Assembly (NCBI GenBank): GCA_026874595.1
Contig: CM049313.1
Coordinates: 70,610,659 to 70,674,658 of the forward strand
Length of the DNA stretch: 64,000 nt
Direction of reading: 5' to 3'
Origin: Sipunculus nudus
Lineage: Eukaryota > Annelida > Sipuncula > Golfingiida > Sipunculidae
Numbering within the stretch: position 1 is the stretch's first letter; every line of letters starts with the position of its first letter. The notes below the pieces were generated by a model. That model was given only the letters and a program-made list of their open reading frames with translations, did not search any database and was not told the origin of the DNA. This document shows, piece after piece, positions 1 to 10,810 of the stretch. Position numbers and translations under genes: made by a program.

Positions 1-547
1 CAGACAAACTGACAGACACTGTGCATAAATGGTTGCAGGTGGCCCCTCCAGTTTTGTGTGATAAAGACCTATGTGATATCTATACACATGCAAAATTTAG
101 GCCCAATCGGTCAAACTGTTCCTGAGATATGAGCTTGGATGTCTGCAACATAAACTAGAATGTAGGTGGCGCCACCTGTCACAAAATCAAGAAAGCTATC
201 CATGATGTATAAACCTGCAAAATTTAAGGTGGATATGTCAAATACTGCCGAGATATGAGTGATTTTATCCCACGGCAGACAAACAGACAGACCCTGTGCT
301 AAAATGGTTGCAGGTGGCGCCACCAGTTTTGTATATGATGAAGAGCTATGTGAGATCTATAAACATGCAAAATTTTGGCCCAATCTGTCAGACAGTTCCC
401 GAGATATGAGCTTGGATGTCTTTAGCGTAAACGTGAAAGTAGGTGGCGCCATCTGTCATAAAATCCAGAAAGCTGTCCATGATGTATAAACCTGCAAGAT
501 TTTAGGTAGTTATGTCAAACCACTACAGACATAAGAGTGATTTTAGC
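1..547 (+). mobile_element. Family D repeat element, left part (about 280-bp core repeats)
   Basis: Tandem core units of about 280 bp contain the phrases GCAGACAAACAGAC, GGTTGCAGGTGGC, GAGCTATGTGAGATC, CCCGAGATATGAGCTTGG and GTAGGTGGCGCCA. The same units resume at 2728-3334 and 4366-5176 and recur at 34532-35983, where a complete copy is present. The element is non-autonomous: the peptides that can be read from it repeat with the DNA unit and match no protein. It continues beyond the left edge of the window. Confidence 0.8.
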
Positions 548-780
548 GGTAACGGGAACTCTCGGCCCCAGAGACACTCGTCCCAGAGACACTCGGCCCC
601 AGCGACTCTCGGCCCCAGAGACACTCGGCCCCTGAGACGCTCGGCCCCAGAGACACTCGGCCCCTAGTCAGCAGGACCCAGCGACACTCGGCCCCGTCCA
701 GTCGCCGCCCCCAGAGACACTCGGCCCAGGGGTCTAGCCTCGGGAAACCCCTCAGAAAACTTTTCCGTAGTTATCCCTTC
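548..780 (+). repeat. Left terminal inverted repeat of the 548-2718 element
   Basis: About ten copies of a 20-bp GC-rich unit (CTCGGCCCC alternating with AGAGACA or AGCGACA), then a segment sharing GAAACCCCTCAGAAAAC and CCGTAGTTATC with the right end. Similarity to the right end fades near 780. Confidence 0.8.
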
Positions 781-1449
781 CGGGCCAGAGGTCTGATACT
801 AGCTCCCCGTCTTATACTAGCTTAGAAAAACCCCTCAAAAAACAACCTTCCCGTAGATATACTGAGTCGGAAGTCGGAGAATGGAAGCCCGTTTGTTTAC
901 CGTCTTAGGTTCATTAGGGAAGGGTTTAATGAGTCAAAACAAAAACGAGAGAAAGTGAAAGTAAAACGTATTTATTAATTGAAAAGAGTGTTTAATGTTA
1001 AATATGTAGTTCCTGATTATGATAATACCCAATATATACACAAACCGAAATAGAAAACGTTCCAAATATCACAGTATGAATGAAGTATATATAAAAGTTA
1101 CCCGTAAAGTCACCAAATTACAAATTAAAAAGTAGGCTTATATACAAGTTTACTGTCAATTTACACACATATATAAAACAAATCAAAGTAGAAAGTGTTT
1201 TCTACTTCGTGTTTTCTACTTCTAATTTCTAACTAATGTTGACTAACGTTAATGTTCTAACTAATGACAGAGCGTACATGAAGAAGCAAGAATACACACA
1301 CAATGCCAAAATCTTAAAGAAACGGTAAATTATGACTATTTCCACATATACACATCAAATATCATTAATGTTTTAACTAATGACAGAGCGTACGTAAAAA
1401 AGCAATGGTATAAGAACTCTTCTCTAATGGGATTAATATGTATACAAAA

Positions 1450-1452
<3 letters not shown>

Positions 1453-1502
<50 letters not shown>
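1453..1502. repeat. (TA)n microsatellite
   Basis: About 50 bp of uninterrupted TA inside the Mutator-like element. Confidence 0.95.
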
Positions 1503-1506
<4 letters not shown>

Positions 1507-2248
1507 GTTCTGATTTCTCCCTCTTCTTTTCTTTCGTTCATTCAGCCATTCTGTCCACCTGGCTTGTTAATGACTTCATGGTTAGTTGATTATGGATATG
1601 CTCAATCAGGGGTTTACCGAACTTACTATGCAATCAAAGGTCATTGTTATGACGGCAGTAATCACAGCCAACAAGATCACAAAGACGGCAATTAGACTTT
1701 GATCAATACCGAGACAAACGGATCAATACCGAGGTAAATTTAACGGTGACAATTTCTCATTTTATATCAGTTATTTCTTGATTCATTTATATAAATACTA
1801 CAGCATATTATAAAAAAAAATATGAACACCGATTATATTTGGCTCCTACAACGTTTATTGCATCCATTTATTTGGCGTGACCACCACAGAATAATGGTTC
1901 AGCACCTTTTATTTAACCATCTATAAATTTTTTATAAGTCATATACAAAGATAATTTTATGATATCAGGGCTACACGAAGATATGTTTCACAAGAAAGGA
2001 CGGTCCGTGCCGAGGCCTGGCCCCAATATTTTTTTTGGGGTATGTTAATGGGGCCTTCAGGAAACAGTTGAAATGAACGAACACATAAGCTTACGAAAAC
2101 TAATAATTTAAGAGGAGACATAACACCTGGCCATGCATTTTCTATTGTGTGTAAAATACATATAATTTGTGGAAAATGATAAAAAATCATATGGATTATT
2201 ATACAGATATTGTTTCAGAAATAAGCATGGTTTTAATTTTTATATACA

Positions 2249-2251
<3 letters not shown>

Positions 2252-2329
<78 letters not shown>
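2252..2329. repeat. (TA)n microsatellite
   Basis: About 78 bp of uninterrupted TA inside the Mutator-like element. Apparent poly-YI reading frames here are an artefact of the dinucleotide. Confidence 0.95.
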
Positions 2330-2332
<3 letters not shown>

Positions 2333-2484
2333 ATGTGCTATATTTTTTATTTTATGGAAAATTTAACTTTAATTGCTTCGTGGCGTTCAACTAGGGCCTA
2401 CATGCAGGCCAACACGACTAAGGAACTTCTCCAATTCGAGTGGCTCATCAAGTGAGGGGATAACAATCCAGAAGAGATAACTAC

Positions 2485-2718
2485 GGGAAGGTTGTTTTCT
2501 GAGGGGTTTCGCGAGGCCAGTATCGGACCCGATGCCCTGGGCCGAGTGTCTCTGGGGGCGGCGACTGGACGGGGCCGAGTGTCGCTGGGTCCTGCTGACT
2601 AGGGGCCGAGTGTCTCTGGGGCCGAGCGTCTCAGGGGCCGAGTGTATCTGGGGCCGAGAGTCGCTGGGGCCGAGTGTATCTGGGACGAGTGTCTCTGGGG
2701 CCGAGAGTTCCTGTATTC
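2485..2718 (-). repeat. Right terminal inverted repeat of the 548-2718 element
   Basis: The reverse complement of 548-780, with units reading GGCCGAGTGTCTCTGGG. The outermost dozen bases differ slightly from the left end, but GGAACTCTCGG is shared. Confidence 0.8.
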
Positions 2719-3334
2719 GATTTTAGCCCACGGCAGACAAACAGACGGACAGTGTGCAAAAATGGTTGCAGGTGGCCCCTCCAGTTTTGTGTATGATAAA
2801 AAGCTATGTGAGATCTATACATATGCAAAATTTTGGCCCAATCAGTCAAACAGTTCCCGAGATATGAGCTTGGATGTCTGCAGCGTAAACTAGAATGTAG
2901 GTGGCAAAGCTATCCAGGATTTATGAACCTGCAAAATTTAAGGTGGTTATGTCAAACACTGCCGAGATATGAGCCTTTTAATCCCACGGCAGACAAACAG
3001 ATGGACGCTGTGCAAAAATGGTTGCAGGTGGCGCCACCAGTTTTGTATATCATGAAGAGCTATGTGAGATCTATACACATGCAAAATTTTGGCCAAATCG
3101 GTCAGACGGTCCCCGAGATATGAGCTTGGATGTCTGCAGCGTAAACTAGAATGTAGGTGGCGCCACCTGTCATAAAATTCCAGTATGCTGTCCAGGATGC
3201 ATAAACCTGCAAAATTTTAAGGTGGATATGTATAAACACTGCCGAGATATGAGTGATTTTATCCCACGGCAGAAAAACAGATGGATGCTGTGCAAAATTG
3301 GCTGCAGGTGGCCCTTCCAGTTTTGCGTATGATA
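2719..3334 (+). mobile_element. Family D repeat element, middle part
   Basis: Continues the core units broken at 547 by the Mutator-like insertion and carries the right-hand GATTTTAGC copy at 2719-2727. About two units are present before the family F insertion interrupts at GCGTATGATA. A shortened unit (2890-2960) lacks the GGCGCC part. Confidence 0.8.
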
Positions 3335-4365
3335 ACTAGAATATCAGCAGAAGCTGACAAAAGCCCTCAGCCAAAAGAACAGTGCTTAGAGGTGGTAACA
3401 GTAACAAATACTAAATATCTGTTCTCACATGGATGTATATCTGTACATGTCTCAGTTATAAATTTAAAATGGAGAGGTATGTACCATGATTCATAACAAT
3501 CCACCAAATGCTTCCTGAAAAATAAGCTTCTAAGTTTTATTCTATTATCAGCTCTGTGACCTTGAAAAGTAGGTCAAGGTCAACCATCTTCGAACTTGAC
3601 TGAGATTTTGTCGATATACATCTTCACTAAAGAAATAAAATTCCTATTGTGAATCCTTTTAGAGATATCCCGCTCACAAGGCCAAAGTTGAAAAAAATCC
3701 AAGAAAAATTCATTAAAAATCAGAAATTGCAGGTGGCTCCCCAAACTTGTGCAGCAGTTACAGACCATCACTCCCTATGATCATAGTAAGTATTGTGAAA
3801 ATCCAGCCAATGGTTCCTGAGAAATAAGCTTCTAAATGTTTTTTTTATAATCAGCTCTAAAACGTAGAAAAATAGGTCAAGGTCACCCATCTTCAAACTT
3901 GACCGAGATTTTGTCAATATACATTTTCACCGAAAAAATAAAATTCCTACAGTGAATCCTTTTAGAGATATCCCGCTCACAAGCCCAAAGTTGAAAAATC
4001 AGATAAAAATTCATTTAAAATCAGATATTGTAGGTGGCGCCACCAAACTTGTGTAGCAGGTACAGATTATCAGTCCCAATAATCATAGTAAGTTTTGTGA
4101 AAATCCATCAAATGGTTCCTGAGTAATAAGCATCTAAATGTTTTTCTTTAATCAGCTCTAAAATGTAGAAAAATAGGTCAAGGTCACCCATCTTCGAACT
4201 TGACCGAGATTTTGTCGATATACATCTTTACCGAGGAAATAAAATTCTGACGGTGAATCCTTTTCAAGATATCCCGCTCACAAGGTAAAAGTTAACGGAC
4301 GCCAGACGGACGGACGGACAGCTTGGGTGACGACAATAGCCCATCAGCCTAAGGGTTGAGGGCTA
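3335..4365 (+). mobile_element. Family F non-autonomous repeat element nested in family D
   Basis: The element starts ACTAGAATATCAGCAGAAGC, where TCAGC-agaa-GCTGA is a hairpin, and ends with GGACGGACGGACAGC followed by GAGGGCT. Two and a half core units of about 300 bp share AATAGGTCAAGGTCACC and GAGATATCCCGCTCAC. AGCCCTCA near the start is inverted as TGAGGGCT at the end. Family D sequence is GCGTATGATA on the left and resumes as AAAAGCTATGTGAG on the right, so the insertion point is known to within about one base and has no clear target duplication, which fits Helitron/Helentron-type insertion. Confidence 0.75.
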
Positions 4366-5176
4366 AAAAGCTATGTGAGATCTATACATATGCAAAATTT
4401 TGGCCCAATCGGTCAAACGGTTCCTGAGATATGAGCTTGGATGTCTGCAGCGTAAACTAGAATGTAGGTGGCAAAGCTATCCAGGACTTATGAACCTGCA
4501 AAATTTTAAGGTGGATATGTAAAACACTGCCGAGATATGAGTGATTTTATCCAACGGCAGAAAAACAGATGGATGCTGTGCAAAAATGGTTGCAGGTGGC
4601 ACCACCAGTTTTGTCTATGATGAAGAGCTATGTGAGATCTCTACACATGCAAAATTTTGGCCCAATCAGTCAGCCGTTTCCCTAGATATGAGCTTGGATG
4701 TCTGTAGCATAAACGTGAAAGTAGGTGGCACCACCTGTCATAAAATCAAGAAAGCTATCCAGGATGTATAGGCATGCCAAATGTTAGGTGGATAAGTCCA
4801 ACCAATGCAGAGATATGAGTGATTTTATCCCATGGCAGATGAACAGATGGACGCAGTTCAAAAATGGTTGCAGGTGGCACCACCATTTTTAGTGTATGTT
4901 ATAAAGCTATCCAAGGGCTACATTTTTGTAAAGTTTTTAGCCTGATCGGTCAAACGGTTCCCGAGATATGTGGGTTTATGTGTGGAAACAGATCACAAAT
5001 TGATGCAGAGCATAAAGGAAAGGTCAGAGGTCAAAACAAAATCGGGGCGCAGCAGTTCACATGTGACCAAAACATAATCCTGGGTTTCGTAAAATTCCGC
5101 CCAGCGGTTACAGAGGAGTTCTCTGGACACCTAAGCGGCGGCGGCGTCTGACTGAAAACATAGTATCCGCAAAACT
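4366..5176 (+). mobile_element. Family D repeat element, right part with 3' end
   Basis: Two core units, then the unique 3' segment (AGGTCAGAGGTCAAAACA, GGACACCTAAGCGGCGG, TAGTATCCGCAAAAC) also found at 35800-35970. This copy loses its last bases: the terminal hairpin and GGCGGATA seen in the complete copy are replaced by TTTAATTTATT. Confidence 0.8.
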
Positions 5177-5503
5177 TTAATTTATTATTTCACTGTGTTA
5201 CATTTATCAGATGCCATTCATATCATACATAACAAATACAACAGGATCTCCACTTGAATCCCCCTTTATCCATAATATATGTGAATTATTCTTAAATTTA
5301 TTTTTCAGATTAGTTAGTCAGACTTAGTGAGGATCTGTGTAGTAATGATTGACCAATCCATTGCAGTTAATTAAACTTACTTTGTCATGAAAATTAAGAT
5401 AAACCTTCCTCCCAAAAATAATATATAATTAAATCAAAGCAAGTCTCCTTTTAAAACATTTTCATTTTTGTAGCTTAACTGTTAAAGCCTGTTGGCTGTT
5501 TGA
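5177..5503. other. Intron 8 sequence, nothing recognised
   Basis: AT-rich single-copy-looking DNA. It was searched on the minus strand for the missing CPVC exon of the RING finger; none is present. Confidence 0.6.
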
Positions 5504-5567
5504 CAGATGCTACAGCAACGGCATACCTGTTGTAACATTGGTATGACTCGGTCACTATAGTAAAAGT
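5504..5567 (-). pseudogene. Partial duplicate of RNF126-like exon 8 end plus splice donor
   Basis: On the minus strand this reads ATACCAATGTTACAACAG then GTATGCCGTTGCTG, a diverged copy of the end of exon 8 (ATACCATGGTTACAACAG then GTAAGCTG). It follows the real donor by about 40 bp. It lacks the upstream RING codons and an acceptor, so it cannot be a full exon, but it retains a plausible donor. Confidence 0.6.
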
Positions 5568-5607
5568 TAAACTATGGCTAGATACAGTCACTACAGAAAC
5601 AGCTTAC

Positions 5608-5723
5608 CTGTTGTAACCATGGTATGATACAGTCATTGTGATAGATGTGTAAGCAAGGAAGCTGTCGGACCTTTTCATCTAATTTATAATCTTCCATACA
5701 TACAGAACACTGGATGTTTTTAT
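5608..5723 (-). CDS. RNF126: RNF126/RNF115-like, coding exon 8 (RING-H2 finger, incomplete)
   Basis: A 116-bp exon runs from the acceptor TTTATTTCAG to the donor GTAAGCTG. It encodes the first six zinc ligands of a RING-H2 domain: C206, C209, C224, H226, H229 and C232, with CSVCMEDY and [17 protein letters not shown] readable directly. W236 is the Trp that contacts the E2 in active RING ligases, so the finger looks functional. The last CxxC pair must lie in a further exon; exit phase is 0. Relative to vertebrates, the residue after C224 is Leu rather than Asn. Just downstream, 5504-5567 is a partial duplicate of the exon's end including its donor site. Confidence 0.95.
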
Positions 5724-6244
5724 CTGAAATAAATTTTTATAATAACAGTATTAAGACTGAAGGAAAACTGGCACACATCAGTTTAATTCTTAATTCAGCT
5801 TATTAATAATTTACATTATTTGCCATTTCTCACATACTTGATCAGCTGCATGTATTACGGATTTACGTCTATAAAAAAATTAGGATATAAGGTAGTTGAG
5901 TAACAAAATATGAGCTTGTGAATTTATTTATCAATATATAACAACTGGAGATATCAAAAGTCTTTCCAAAATATAAAAGAAAATGATGTTTGCTAGATTC
6001 AATAATGCCAAGTAAGACCTATCATTTTCTTGAATGAAAGTACACATGCCAAAAGCTGTTAATACAGTGGTCTATGCCTAGGTTGGTGTGAAATACTGAT
6101 CATGACAAGAGCGAGTATATACCATAATTGAAAAGAATCCATAACAGAATAAATATGATCCTCATTAACTGGTGCCACACATAAGCTAATTTTATTTTCA
6201 TTATTTTGAATCTGTATCATATGAAGATAATAACAGTAGCAGAA

Positions 6245-7614
6245 ACTAGATGTGTCGGAACGACACGAATGCCCCCGCCTTGGGCAAATTAGAAACATTT
6301 GTAAAATTTGGAAAATTTTTTAAGTTCAGGAGGTGTCATATGGTCAAAAGTAGGTAAACCAGGACGAAACGCGAACTCGATCTGTAACTGGTCTATATCT
6401 GCTCACACACCAAAAATCAGGCCAATATCTGCAGGCATTGCTAAAAAAAGTCCGTACATGTGTATCTGTCATGAATATTTCTATTTTTCATGAAATTTTC
6501 TATGTTTAGGATCCGTAAAACAATCAAAAGTAGGTCAACCAGGATGAAACGCAAACTCGATCTGTAACTGTCATTATCTGCCCACACACAAAAAATCAGG
6601 GTGGTATCTGCAGGCATTGAGGAAAAAAAGTCAGTACATATGCATTTGTTATAAAAATTTATATTTTTCATGAAACTTTCTATGTTCAGGAGCAGTCAAA
6701 TGGTCAAAAGAAGGTCAACTGAGACAAAACAGGAACTCGATCTGTAACTGGTCATTATCTGCCTACACACCAAAAATCAGGCCCATATCTGCAGGCACTG
6801 CGAAAAAAAGTCCATTAGATGTGAACTTTTTTATGAAATTTTCTATGTGAGAGCACAGCCAAACGATCAAAAATAGGTCAACTGGGGCAAAATGCGAACT
6901 CGATCTGTAACTGGTCTATATCTGCTCACACACCAAAAATCAGGCCAATATCTGCAGGCATTGGGAAAAAAAGTCCGTACATGTGTATCTGTCATGAATA
7001 TTTCTATTTTTCATGAAATTTTCTAAGTTTAGGAGCCGTAAAATGGTCAAAAATAGGTCAACCAGGACGAAACGTGAACTCGATCTGTAACTGGTTTATA
7101 TCTGCTCACACATAAAAAATCAGGCCAATATCTGCAGGCATTGCGAAAAAAAGTCCGTACATGTGTATCTGTCATGAATATTTCTATTTTTCATGAAATT
7201 TTCTAAGTTTAGGAGCTGTAAAACGGTCAAAAGTAGGTCAACCAGGACGAAACGCGAACTCGATCTGTAACTGGTCTATATCTGCTCACACACCAAAAAT
7301 CAGGCCAATATCTGCAGGCATTGCTAAAAAAAGTCCGTACATGTGTATCTGTCATGAATATTTCTATTTTTCATGAAATTTTCTAAGTTTAGGAGCCGTA
7401 AAACGGTCAAAAGTAGGTCAACCGGGATGAAACGCGAACTCGATCTGTAACTGGTCTATATCTGCCCACACACCAAAAATCAGGCCAATATCTGCAGGCA
7501 TTGAGAAAAAAAGTCCGTACAACTGTTTCATTTCGGAATGACGGAAGGACGGAATGATGGAATGACAGACATGGGTAAAACTATATGCCCCAGCCACTTT
7601 GTGGCGGGGGCATG
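6245..7614 (+). mobile_element. Family B non-autonomous repeat element, copy 1
   Basis: The element begins ACTAGATGTGTCGGAACGACAC (GTGTCG-gaa-CGACAC hairpin), followed by TGCCCCCGCC. About seven core units of about 178 bp follow, each with GGTCAAAAGTAGGTCAAC, AACTCGATCTGTAACTGG, CACACCAAAAATCAGG and ATCTGCAGGCATTG. It ends with a GACGGAAGGACGGAATG simple repeat, a GCCAC-ttt-GTGGC hairpin and GGCGGGGGCA, the inverse of the 5' TGCCCCCGCC. This is the organisation described for bivalve pearl elements and Helentron-associated elements. No protein is encoded. Confidence 0.8.
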
Positions 7615-7666
7615 AAAACATGACTTTAAAACATGACATAACTGTTTGCTTCATCCAGACTGTGCA

Positions 7667-8255
7667 GGTCAGTGTTTTCACGGAGCGCACTACCCTGGAT
7701 TCAGACCAGGCATTGCTCTGACCCGCGTTGGGCTACCGAGCGCTTGGACATTTTACCGAGCGCTACCCTGCTCTTACAAAGGGCAGTATTCTTACATAAT
7801 TCAAACATCTTGGGACTACCGAGCGCTAGGGACTTTTTGCCGAGCACTACCCTGCTCTTACAATGGGCAGTGTTCTTACACACTTAAAACAAATGTCTTG
7901 GGCCAAAAAAATAAAAAAGTATGGTTCTCAGGCACTTTTCCTCAGAAATCTCTGGGGGCGGGCGGTATTTTATTTTTGACCAATTTTTGTATGTTTCGAT
8001 AAAACTGTCATATGACCAGGGAAAAGCATGAAAATATCAGTTTTTTTAGTTTTTTTTTTGCTAAACCTGAAAAAAGCACTATATAACAAGGAAATCGTTT
8101 CAAAATTGTATTATTTTATCTTCTTGAAAGATGAAAATTAAAATCAAATTGTTTGGCCTTGGGAGTATCGATCGCTAGGGACTTTTTGCTGAGCGCTACC
8201 ATTGCGCACATGATAAATGTAGTTTTAACCCCATTCAACACAATACATCATATTC
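7667..8255 (+). repeat. Left TIR of the 4.26-kb element, split by a small insert
   Basis: Contains repeated TACCGAGCGCTA motifs and matches the reverse complement of 11650-11927, including GCGCACATGA and CATCATAT at its inner end. A small insert at about 7905-8158 explains its greater length. Confidence 0.65.
7905..8158. mobile_element. Small MITE-like insertion, copy 1
   Basis: Bounded by CCAAAAAAA on the left and TTTGG on the right, with CTTGGG on both sides as a possible target duplication. The internal sequence (GTATGTTTCGATAAAACTG, CAAAATTGTATTATTTTATC) recurs in the opposite orientation at 27893-28215. Confidence 0.55.
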
Positions 8256-8317
8256 CATTATTTACATTGTATTTGTTTACAGACCATGAATAAGTGTAGA
8301 CTTATTTTATCTTTCCC

Positions 8318-8323
8318 ATTCAT

Positions 8324-8382
<59 letters not shown>

Positions 8383-8796
8383 TCTCTCTCTCTCTCTGTA
8401 TATATATATATATATATATATCAAACATGCTATATAAAAATATTTTATGTGTGACCTACATACCTATTGGTATATCATGTATTAATTTTTATATTACATA
8501 CCCTCTAAAAAATATTATATACATTGAATATAAATGTATTTTTGATGACATTCCCTCTTATTCCGGTTCTTCTATCTCTCCCTTTCTTTTTCTCTCTCTC
8601 TTTCTTTCTCTCTCTCTTTCTTTCACTCTCTCCTTCTTTCCCCTTACTGTCTCTTTCTCCCTTTCTTTGTTTATCTCTCTCTTTTTCTCTTTCTTTCTAC
8701 TATGTATATAAATCTGATACATATTATTTATAGTATATGTCTTTGTTAGGTACTTTTCCCTCTGATTCTGGTTCTTCTTCTCTGTCTATCTTTCTT

Positions 8797-8840
<44 letters not shown>

Positions 8841-8931
8841 ATATTGGATAAATAAATTAGATATAGTATAGCATGCTGTCTTTTTCTTTCTCTCTTTGCT
8901 CTGTCTCTTTCACTCGTTCCTGCTCTCTCTT

Positions 8932-8987
<56 letters not shown>

Positions 8988-9118
8988 TTTTATATATATA
9001 TTCTGATATTATATTTAAATACTGATATATGAATAAATGTATTTATATATATATATATCTCCCATTTATATACATGTATATCGTGATATATACATGTACA
9101 TACACATATATATAGATA
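8318..9118. repeat. CT-rich and (TA)n compound simple-sequence region
   Basis: Alternating (CT)n, CTTT-rich and (TA)n tracts over 800 bp, notably 8326-8421 and 8943-8980. A 141-residue Ser/Leu and Tyr/Ile reading frame here is a by-product of the simple repeats. Confidence 0.9.
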
Positions 9119-9121
9119 TAT

Positions 9122-9336
9122 ATGTCAAGGCCCAGATTGCGATCTGGACGGATCTTAGATCAGTCCAGCCCAAATTGCGATCGCAGTTCAGGCCGGCCCA
9201 AACTGCGATCGCAATCCAGGCTGGCCAGATCTTAGATCCGTCCAGCCTATATTGCGATCGCAGTTTAGTCCGGCCAAGATTGCGATCTTGTCTTTCTTGC
9301 TTCAGGATCGCAATCTGGAATGGACAGATCTAAGAT
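9122..9336 (+). repeat. Left TIR of the 9122-10754 element
   Basis: Palindrome-rich 215-bp arm with four AGATCTTAGATC-type and several TTGCGATCGCA-type motifs. Confidence 0.75.
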
Positions 9337-9579
9337 CTTTTTTTTACATTTTTTTAAATAAAAATATTTAAATATGATAAAAAATCAGATCTTAGACAAG
9401 TTCTTGTTATGATTTCTGTAATGTTGATAATTGTCATAAGACTTTTGCTATGTCTAGTGCTTAGATTGATGTGAAAGTAGTCCAAAGTGAATATAATAGT
9501 TTTATGTTCAAATATAAATTGAAGCCATAAAACCAGGTACTTATGATCATTATGATCATACTTATGATCAATTTGTGAA

Positions 9580-10302
9580 ATTTGTAAATTCTGGATTCTC
9601 AAGAACTTTGTTTTGCTGAAATTGAATAAATACCAGACATGATAAGAATACTTTGCAAATATATTTGAATGCGAATATGAATATATGTACTCCATAATTT
9701 CATGCATAAAAATAGGAATACAGGTATAAATGAAAGTATTTGAATACATATGCAAATACTTTCAAAATGTAATCATGAATGTATTCATGAATATATTCTA
9801 TTATATTATTTTAATAATCATTTATTTCGATTATATTATTATAATATCTTTTCATATGATGCTGTTATTATTTTTAATTTAAATTATATTTGACACAATA
9901 TTTGTTTTTAATTTATAATAAATAGTTATATTTTTTAAGTTTTATTCTTGGGTAGGAATAATCAGTAATTATTAAATAAAAGTTCTCATTTGTAAAAAGC
10001 AGAATTACCATGACTGATAATGGACAGGTTTTTTTTCAAATAATTCTACTGGAATGTAGATAAAGTTATATGGCCAAGTCCAAACCTATGTGAAAACAGC
10101 ACACCATTTCCAGCTGTATATAAAATAAATGACATCAATCCTCTTCCCTGTCTCCAAGGATATTATCATAATCTTATATAACTTGAGTTAAACACCATCA
10201 GCTCATAATGCAGCTTATATTACCACACAAAACCTGCACTTGCCTACCTCCTCTTCCAAATCATATTTTGTGAGCATATAAAACCCATGGGTTCCTTGTT
10301 AC
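9580..10302 (-). mobile_element. Family E 5' fragment, inverted
   Basis: Read on the minus strand it begins near 10302 with GGAACCCATGGGTT and continues TTTTGTGTGGTAAT, GGAGACAGGGAAGAGGATTG and TTTACAAATGAGAAC, matching 13464-13746 and 37188-37560. The part at 9580-9880 matches 16110-16423 in inverse. No 3' half is present. Confidence 0.65.
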
Positions 10303-10529
10303 CTTTTTTCAACAACCATGCAATACTAAATGAGTTGGTGAAACATCCCATGTTTCACTCCTGTGATATGAAGGAGTGAAAATTGCCTTTCTGTATTAAA
10401 ATTGTATTTATTATGGGAAAATGGTACAATGCAATACCAAATGAGTTGGTAAAACAACCAATGTTTCACTCCTGTGATCGTAAAAGCATGGATCGCAATA
10501 TGGGCTGGTCAAGTTTAGGATCGCAATCT

Positions 10530-10750
10530 CGGCTGGACAGATCTTAGATCTGTCCAGACCAGATTGCAATCCTGAAGCAAGAAAGACAGGATCGCAGTCT
10601 GGGCCGGACTAAACTGCGATCGCAATCTAGGCTGGACGGATCTAAGATCTGGCCAGCCTGGATTACGATCGCAGTTTGGGCCAGCCTGAACTGCGATCGC
10701 AATTTGGGCTGGACAGATCTAAGATCCGTCCAGATCGCGATCTGGGCCTT

Positions 10751-10754
<4 letters not shown>
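10530..10754 (-). repeat. Right TIR of the 9122-10754 element
   Basis: Reverse complement of the left arm with about 90 percent visible identity; followed directly by (TA)n. Confidence 0.75.

Positions 10755-10807
<53 letters not shown>
10754..10807. repeat. (TA)n microsatellite
   Basis: About 54 bp of TA directly at the right end of the 9122-10754 element; probably the interrupted insertion target. Confidence 0.9.

Positions 10808-10810
<3 letters not shown>

Larger units (their letters stand above)
548..2718. mobile_element. Mutator-like non-autonomous element with long TIRs and a 9-bp target duplication
   Basis: Ends at 548-780 and about 2485-2718 are near-perfect inverted copies built from about 20-bp GC-rich units (CTCGGCCCCAGAGACA). 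The 2171-bp insert is flanked on both sides by GATTTTAGC (539-547 and 2719-2727). Removing the insert and one copy restores the family D unit exactly. TIRs over 200 bp with a 9-bp duplication are the hallmark of Mutator-like elements. The interior is AT-rich with (TA)n tracts and shows no transposase. Confidence 0.8.
9122..10754. mobile_element. Second long-TIR element, inserted in a (TA)n tract
   Basis: 9122-9336 and 10530-10754 are inverted copies beginning TGTCAAGGCCCAGAT and ending ATCTGGGCCTTGACA. Each TIR is a string of GATCTTAGATC palindromes, GATCGCAATC/GATTGCGATC motifs and CTTTCTTGCTTCAGGAT. The ends abut TA repeats, so any target duplication is hidden. The interior carries an inverted family E 5' fragment. 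Confidence 0.7.

Noticed and set aside
259-489. Recurrent peptide CAKMVAGGATSFVYDEELCEIY in several open frames (259, 4541, 35050)
   Set aside because: It tracks the 280-bp family D DNA unit, lacks a consistent full-length frame, matches no known domain, and similar peptides can be read from the opposite strand.
1-5500. The missing final RNF126 exon with the second CxxC of the RING
   Set aside because: Searched the minus strand for TGYCCNGTNTGY-type codons; none found, and nearly the whole interval is transposon.
7418-7690. 90-codon minus-strand frame over the end of family B
   Set aside because: Spans the core repeat, the terminal hairpin and the flanking element; no protein similarity.
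8286-8733. Open frames of Ser/Leu and Tyr/Ile repeats
   Set aside because: They are translations of (CT)n and (TA)n simple repeats, as are the other poly-YI frames at 1438, 2167, 10676, 20842, 41042, 42268 and 60127.
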